From contig JAYQPQ010000056.1 of assembly GCA_038145405.1 (NCBI GenBank), positions 1-11,356 on the forward strand: a DNA stretch of 11,356 nucleotides, given 5' to 3'. The notes beneath the pieces were generated by a model. The model was not told the DNA's origin. It searched no databases and was given only the letters and a program-made list of their open reading frames with translations. Position numbers and translations under genes: made by a program. Below, piece after piece: positions 6,996 to 11,356 of this stretch (its first letter is position 1; each line of letters starts with the position of its first letter). Source of the DNA: JAYQPQ01 sp038145405 (lineage in GTDB: Bacteria > Pseudomonadota > Gammaproteobacteria > Pseudomonadales > GM7GCV1).

Positions 6996-7199
6996 TTGCT
7001 GCATCCCACTTTTCGTGCCCGCGATGCGCTAAAAAATAACATCGACGCTGATTTGTTTGCTTGGCTCAATGACGGCAAATCGGCGCCGGATGCTGAATGG
7101 GCTTTGCTTGCTTTTCTGCGCGAGTCTCAAGACTTGCCATCACACTCCGGATCAAAAACGTCGAAAACTCTATTTAGGAACTGTACGCTTCACGGGTAA
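6996..7199 (+). CDS. Doubtful small ORF, no recognised family
   Basis: A frame open from 6936 to 7199 whose only usable start is TTG at 6996, giving 67 residues with a WLNDGKSAPDAEWALLAFLR stretch. It has no visible Shine-Dalgarno, no signal peptide and no family I recognise. The composition is closer to coding DNA than that of the AT-rich stretch after it, so it may be a gene remnant rather than a functional gene. Confidence 0.15.
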   Translation: MLHPTFRARDALKNNIDADLFAWLNDGKSAPDAEWALLAFLRESQDLPSHSGSKTSKTLFRNCTLHG

Positions 7200-7380
7200 G
7201 CCGTAATAAAAAAAGTGTGGCGCTAGATATTAATACCTACAAAAATCAACAATTAGTTATCGATAAATAAGCAAAACACCTATACAGATCTTTAATTTAT
7301 TTGTTGAAAATATTGTTTTTTTATTTAGGCTCAATAGGCAAATCATTTAAGAAAAATTTTTATCAGGTGCGAGCTCGGCT

Positions 7381-10300
7381 TTGTCTATTAGACGATCACT
7401 GCCTTGGATGTTGACGGTAATCACGGCGCTTGGGGCTGTCGGATCCGTGCGCGCGCAGGTCGCTCCGAATCAGCTCCCGGTCGGCGGCAGCGTGGTTGCG
7501 GGCTCGGCCAGCATCTCGCAGGGCGGATCCCAGATGCGTATCGACCAGACGAGCGAGCGTGCCGCCGTCGACTGGAAGTCGTTCAATGTGGGCGCTGCAG
7601 CCCAGGTCAATTTCAATCAGCCCTCGGGCAGCAGTGTCACGTTAAACCGTGTACGTGACAGCAACCCCAGCCAGATCTTCGGCAAGATTACGGCCAACGG
7701 CCAGGTCATCCTCTCCAACCCGAGCGGCATTTATTTTGCGCCTGGCGCGAGCGTGGATGTTGGCGCCATCGTCGCCACCACACACACGATTGGCCTCGAC
7801 GAATTCATGTCAGGAAAAATCAGCTTCAACCGTGACGGCTCGAGCGGGCGTGTGCTCAACGCCGGCACCATCAAGGCCAGGCTTGGTGGTTACATCGCGT
7901 TACTCGCACCGGAGGTGCGTAACGAGGGCGTCGTGATTGCCCAGGCTGGTACCATCGCGCTGGCGGCGGGTGAAATGATTACGCTCAAGCTCTCAGGCAA
8001 CTCGCTCTTAGGCGTCACAGCCACCAAGAGCACGATTGAGGCGCTCGTCGAGAACAAGAACGCGGTGCTAGCCCCTGGCGGGCTTATCATTCTCTCGGCC
8101 CAGGCGGCCAACTCGCTGCGCGGTGGTGTGGTCAAAAACAGTGGCCGCATTGAAGCAAACGCCATGATGCAGCGGGGCGGGAAAATAATTCTTACCGCGA
8201 GCCACAAGGTGGAGAACACTGGGGTCATCACGGCAGATGCCACGCAGGCTGAAGACCCCGCGCAAAGCGGGCCCGCGGGCAGCATCGAAATCAGCGCGCC
8301 ACAGGTCGTCAACGCCGGGCTCATCAGCGCTAGCGAGCCACCGGCGCCTGTCGCCTCGGCGCCAGTCACAGTCACAGCTGCAGCCACAGCCGCTCCGGTT
8401 GTCGTCACGCCCCCCAGCGTGAAGATCGAGGCCACGCAGTTCACGCAGACCGACACCGGCAAGCTGCGGGTGAACACCGCGCAGCAGGGCGGCACGGTCA
8501 CCGTACAGGCCAAGGGCTCGGTTAACCTCCAGGGCCAGGTGGAAGCCTCCGCGACGAGCGATCAGGACAGCGCTGGCGGCCTGATCGAAATCGCTGCGAT
8601 GGGCTCGATCGAGTTACTGAACGCAAGCTTGAGCGCGGTGGGCGCGCGAGGCGGCCAGGTGAGCCTGCGCGCAGCAGCGCCCGAGCAGCCCACCAACCCC
8701 AACCCAATTCCTGAGCCCACCGACACACCAGGCCTGCCCGGCCGCCTTGCGGCGCTGGGCGGCAGCAGCATCAGCGTGCGTGGGCGCCGGAGCCAGGGCG
8801 GGCGGGTGAGCTTGCTGGGTGATGACATCAGCTTGCTCGACACCACGCGCATCGATGCTACGGGCACTGCAGGTGGCGGAACGGTGCTGGTGGGTGGCGA
8901 CTGGCAGGGCAGCAACGGGGTGTACCAGGCCACCACGGTCACCATGGCCAGTGGGGCCAGCATCGACGTCTCTGCTACGGAAAACGGCGACGGTGGCACG
9001 GCTGTGCTCTGGTCGGATATTCATAAACCCGGCTCAGTTACGCGTGCCGCTGGTACGATCCTGGCCCGTGGTGGCCCACTGGGCGGCAACGGCGGGCGGA
9101 TCGAAACCTCGGGTGCGCAGGTTGACTTTGGTCGGGCGACTGTTAATGCCAGCGCCGATTTGGGTATGGGCGGCGAATGGTTGATCGACCCCGACAACAC
9201 GTACTCGGGAGGTGATGCCGTTTGGGGTTCCGGCGAGCAGGCCAACATCCAAAATACGCTGAACACAGGCACCAGCGTCACCTACACGGCCACCGCGGGC
9301 CAGGTCACATTCACTCCCTTTACCATCAGCAAGACGGCAGGAGGCGATGCCACCTTCACCATCAAGTCGGCCGGCTTTATCTGGCTTCAAAACGGCTTTG
9401 TCATCCAGTCATCCGTTGGCAAACTCAATGTGGTGTTGTGGTCGGATACCGACTCGGCGGGCGACGGCGGAGCTGTATCTGTCGGTTATGCCGGTACCGC
9501 GCAGACGAAGATTCTGACCAACGGCGGGAACATCACTATCGGGGGCGGTAGCAACCCGGCGACCGGCTATTCAAAAGCCGGCGATGGTGTCTACCAGGGT
9601 GTGTTGTTGTACAACGCCATGCTTGATGCTCAGGGCGGGAACATTTCCATACGGGGGCAGTCGCGTTATTCAGATGCAGGCGCCGACGCTGTCATTATCT
9701 ATGGCAGTACGGTCGCCACCAGTGGCAGCGGCAATATCACCATCATTGGCAACCAGACCAACACCTCCAACTCGGGCATCAGAGTCGAGAACTCTGGCAA
9801 TTTCAGTAGCAGCCTCAGTCTTGGCTCAGGCAGCGGAACACTCACCCTGAACGGAACGGGCGGCGCGACTGGGACGCCGATCAACTGGGTGAGCGGAACT
9901 ACCACCGCCACCGGCACCAGCTCGACCATTTCGCTAACCCTGGACGACAACTGGACATTGCCCTCGGGCATCAACGGCTCGGGCACCTTGTCTACGAGTA
10001 ATGCATCGAAGACCCTGACCATCAATACCGCACGTAATTTCAATGCTGTTAACGTGGGTTCCGGGACGCTGATTTACGGTGCGAGTAACATTCTCAGTAA
10101 TTCAGCAGACGTGACAGTCAGTAGCGGTGGTACCTTTGATCTGAACAATTACAGCGATACGATAGATGGACTCTTCGGGAGTGGCAATGTCAGGCTGGGT
10201 TCAGGGACATTGTCTGTAGGGGGTAATAATGGCACCAGCGACTTTAGCGGCGTCATTTCTGAAACGGGTGCTCTTACCAAGACTGGTACTGGTACATTAA

Positions 10301-11356
10301 CGCTCTCGGGGGCTAACACCTACACCGGTGCCACGGCGATCAACGGTGGAAGCTTGGTATTCCAGCGCGACGCACCCAGCCTGACCACCAGTGCGTTCAG
10401 CGGAACGGGCAGCCTGACAATTAAGCCGTCAGGCGCTAGTTTCAGCAGTGCATTTACTTTCAACAAGAGCGTCGGCACCACGCTGACCGGTCTGACGCTG
10501 GGCAAGAGCGGTAACACGGCCGCTATCACCATAGGCAGCGCCACCAGCATCGCCGGCCCGATCAACATCTACGGCGGCGCGGTCACACTCAACGGCGGGC
10601 TGACCACCACCAACACCAGCACCGGTGACATCGGCATCACCACCACGGGCTTGACGGGCAGCAGCAATATCACGGTGGCTGGCGGTCGTACCCTGACTGT
10701 GACGCAGTCGGGCGACAGCACCTACAGTGGCGTGATCTCTGGCACCAGCAGCGCGTTTACCAAGGCCGGTGCCGGCACCCTAACCCTCACAGGCGCCAAC
10801 ACCTACACCGGTGCGACGAACATCTCGCTGGGTACGCTCAAGAACGGGGTCCAGGGCGTGCTCTACGACACAACCGCGGTAACCGTAGATGATGGCGCAA
10901 CATGGGATTTGAACAACTACAGTGAGACTGTTGGATCGATAGCAGGGGCAGGCACAATAACACTAGGCAGCGCAACGCTGACCTCAGGCGGTAACAACAC
11001 CGACACCACCTTCTCAGGAACGATTTCGGGGACGGGTGGAAATCTAACCAAATCAGGCTCTGGCACCTTAACCTTAAGTGGTGCGAACACCTACACCGGT
11101 GCCACCACCGTTTCAGTTGGAACGCTAAAACTTAACCACGCAAGTGCGCTGGGTATTAATGCCAATGCCACGAACGGCACCTCTGGGGTGACGGTATACA
11201 GTGGTGGTGTGCTGGATCTGAATGGTTTGAGTGTGACGCGGGCGGCGGATCTGACGATCTCTGGCACGGGGATTGGGTTGACGGGTGCGCTGATCAACGG
11301 GGCGTCTGGGGCGGCGAGCTATGCGGGCCTGCTGAATCTGGGGGCGAATGCGACCG
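7381..11356 (+). CDS. Giant filamentous-haemagglutinin-like surface protein with PATR repeats (3' end cut)
   Basis: The frame is open without a stop from after TAA 7348 to the right edge: 1325 codons from TTG at 7381. I prefer this TTG because SIRRSLPW gives the basic n-region of a signal peptide (hydrophobic core about 10-21, cleavage after VRA at about residue 26). ATG at 7408 is the alternative and lacks the basic residues. Domains: an FHA/TPS-like N-terminal beta-helix (about 28-250) with SNPSQIFGKITANGQV and NPSGI (113-117, a variant of the family NPNGI motif); proline-rich linkers at about 319-346 and 434-455; a glycine-rich body with VLWSD and GGRIETSG...WLIDPDN (about 540-606) as in FHA-like proteins; then PATR repeats from about residue 910. 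Such proteins are secreted and act in adhesion or biofilm. No TpsB, autotransporter barrel or cell-wall anchor is in view; the C-terminus would decide the export route. Confidence 0.88.
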   Translation, partial: MSIRRSLPWMLTVITALGAVGSVRAQVAPNQLPVGGSVVAGSASISQGGSQMRIDQTSERAAVDWKSFNVGAAAQVNFNQPSGSSVTLNRVRDSNPSQIFGKITANGQVILSNPSGIYFAPGASVDVGAIVATTHTIGLDEFMSGKISFNRDGSSGRVLNAGTIKARLGGYIALLAPEVRNEGVVIAQAGTIALAAGEMITLKLSGNSLLGVTATKSTIEALVENKNAVLAPGGLIILSAQAANSLRGGVVKNSGRIEANAMMQRGGKIILTASHKVENTGVITADATQAEDPAQSGPAGSIEISAPQVVNAGLISASEPPAPVASAPVTVTAAATAAPVVVTPPSVKIEATQFTQTDTGKLRVNTAQQGGTVTVQAKGSVNLQGQVEASATSDQDSAGGLIEIAAMGSIELLNASLSAVGARGGQVSLRAAAPEQPTNPNPIPEPTDTPGLPGRLAALGGSSISVRGRRSQGGRVSLLGDDISLLDTTRIDATGTAGGGTVLVGGDWQGSNGVYQATTVTMASGASIDVSATENGDGGTAVLWSDIHKPGSVTRAAGTILARGGPLGGNGGRIETSGAQVDFGRATVNASADLGMGGEWLIDPDNTYSGGDAVWGSGEQANIQNTLNTGTSVTYTATAGQVTFTPFTISKTAGGDATFTIKSAGFIWLQNGFVIQSSVGKLNVVLWSDTDSAGDGGAVSVGYAGTAQTKILTNGGNITIGGGSNPATGYSKAGDGVYQGVLLYNAMLDAQGGNISIRGQSRYSDAGADAVIIYGSTVATSGSGNITIIGNQTNTSNSGIRVENSGNFSSSLSLGSGSGTLTLNGTGGATGTPINWVSGTTTATGTSSTISLTLDDNWTLPSGINGSGTLSTSNASKTLTINTARNFNAVNVGSGTLIYGASNILSNSADVTVSSGGTFDLNNYSDTIDGLFGSGNVRLGSGTLSVGGNNGTSDFSGVISETGALTKTGTGTLTLSGANTYTGATAINGGSLVFQRDAPSLTTSAFSGTGSLTIKPSGASFSSAFTFNKSVGTTLTGLTLGKSGNTAAITIGSATSIAGPINIYGGAVTLNGGLTTTNTSTGDIGITTTGLTGSSNITVAGGRTLTVTQSGDSTYSGVISGTSSAFTKAGAGTLTLTGANTYTGATNISLGTLKNGVQGVLYDTTAVTVDDGATWDLNNYSETVGSIAGAGTITLGSATLTSGGNNTDTTFSGTISGTGGNLTKSGSGTLTLSGANTYTGATTVSVGTLKLNHASALGINANATNGTSGVTVYSGGVLDLNGLSVTRAADLTISGTGIGLTGALINGASGAASYAGLLNLGANAT
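8335..8418 (+). repeat. Proline/alanine/valine/threonine linker coding segment
   Basis: This codes for residues 319-346 of the surface protein, almost only Pro, Ala, Val, Thr and Ser, with a short CACAG-rich iteration in the DNA near 8368-8392. It separates the TPS-like domain from the beta-helix body. It is probably a flexible spacer. Confidence 0.5.
10273..10362 (+). repeat. Autotransporter-type beta-strand repeat (PATR) 1
   Basis: Reads LTKTGTGTLTLSGANTYTG followed by ATAINGGSL, the classic passenger-associated repeat. It is preceded 45 residues earlier by a DLNNYS segment (10138) that also precedes repeat 3, so the true module is longer than the PATR core. Confidence 0.85.
10756..10839 (+). 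repeat. Autotransporter-type beta-strand repeat (PATR) 2
   Basis: Reads FTKAGAGTLTLTGANTYTG followed by ATNISLGTL. It lacks the DLNNYS segment in front; instead a GGRTLTVTQSGDSTYSGVIS segment leads into it. Confidence 0.85.
11044..11127 (+). repeat. Autotransporter-type beta-strand repeat (PATR) 3
   Basis: Reads LTKSGSGTLTLSGANTYTG followed by ATTVSVGTL. DLNNYS lies 46 residues before it (10906), matching the spacing of repeat 1. A further DLNG segment at about 11215 suggests that another module begins before the window ends. Confidence 0.85.

Larger units (their letters stand above)
6916..7380. promoter_or_regulatory. Intergenic region upstream of the giant surface-protein gene
   Basis: A 465-bp gap with two parts. 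6916-7199 has ordinary composition and holds a hairpin and one doubtful small ORF. 7200-7380 is AT-rich (about 28% G+C by hand count), like the gap before the TolC-family gene. It holds a TTATCGATAA palindrome at 7257-7266 and AAAAATTTTT at 7352-7361, and probably carries the promoter of the surface-protein gene. TCGATAAATA at 7260-7269 matches nine of ten bases of the H-NS high-affinity site known from E. coli (TCGATAAATT). Confidence 0.45.

Noticed and set aside
7890..8513. 207-codon minus-strand frame inside the surface-protein gene
   Set aside because: A shadow of the repetitive GC-rich beta-helix coding sequence; the same applies to the minus-strand frames at 8562-8999, 9034-9390, 9699-10043 and 10320-10568.
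10273..11127. Regular repeats that might suggest CRISPR or a tandem-repeat array
   Set aside because: The repeats are in frame, code for the PATR motif, are unequally spaced (483 and 288 bp) and have no leader or cas genes.

Overview
The window looks like chromosomal DNA of a Gram-negative bacterium, most likely a betaproteobacterium of the Burkholderiales type. This is inferred from GC-rich codon use, a tricarballylate-dehydrogenase-like flavoprotein beside MmgE/PrpD genes with a divergent LysR regulator, and a large FHA-type surface protein. I see no rRNA, tRNA, CRISPR array, insertion sequence or integrase.

Left part (1-4487), catabolic module. Three genes on the minus strand read, in transcription order, TcuA-like FAD dehydrogenase (3419-1935), MmgE/PrpD-family protein (1928-516) and a second MmgE/PrpD paralogue (450 to the left edge, N-terminal 150 residues only). 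A LysR-type regulator (3549-4487) is divergent across a 129-bp gap that holds a 14-bp perfect palindrome, a candidate operator. The likely role is oxidation followed by dehydration, isomerisation or decarboxylation of a tricarboxylic-type acid. The true substrate is not shown by the sequence. The usual tricarballylate partners TcuB and TcuC are not in view.

Middle part (4488-6915), envelope export module. After a 200-bp AT-rich gap (about 28% G+C by hand count) come a TolC-family outer-membrane lipoprotein (4688-6172) and a short periplasmic adaptor of the HlyD/RND type (6154-6915), overlapping by 19 nt. No inner-membrane pump (RND, ABC or MFS) follows in the window. A 13-codon ORF ends exactly on the TolC start codon and may be a leader.

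Right part (6916-11356), surface protein. After a 465-bp gap, AT-rich in its second half, a very long open frame runs off the right edge with no stop (1325 codons seen). It has a signal peptide, an FHA/TPS-like N-terminal domain, two proline-rich linkers, a glycine-rich beta-helix body and three autotransporter-type beta-strand repeats (PATR). No TpsB transporter is in view. The TolC/adaptor pair points the same way just upstream, so the working hypothesis is that the export genes and the giant surface protein form one locus, with the missing pump or translocator beyond the right edge. This link is inference from proximity only.
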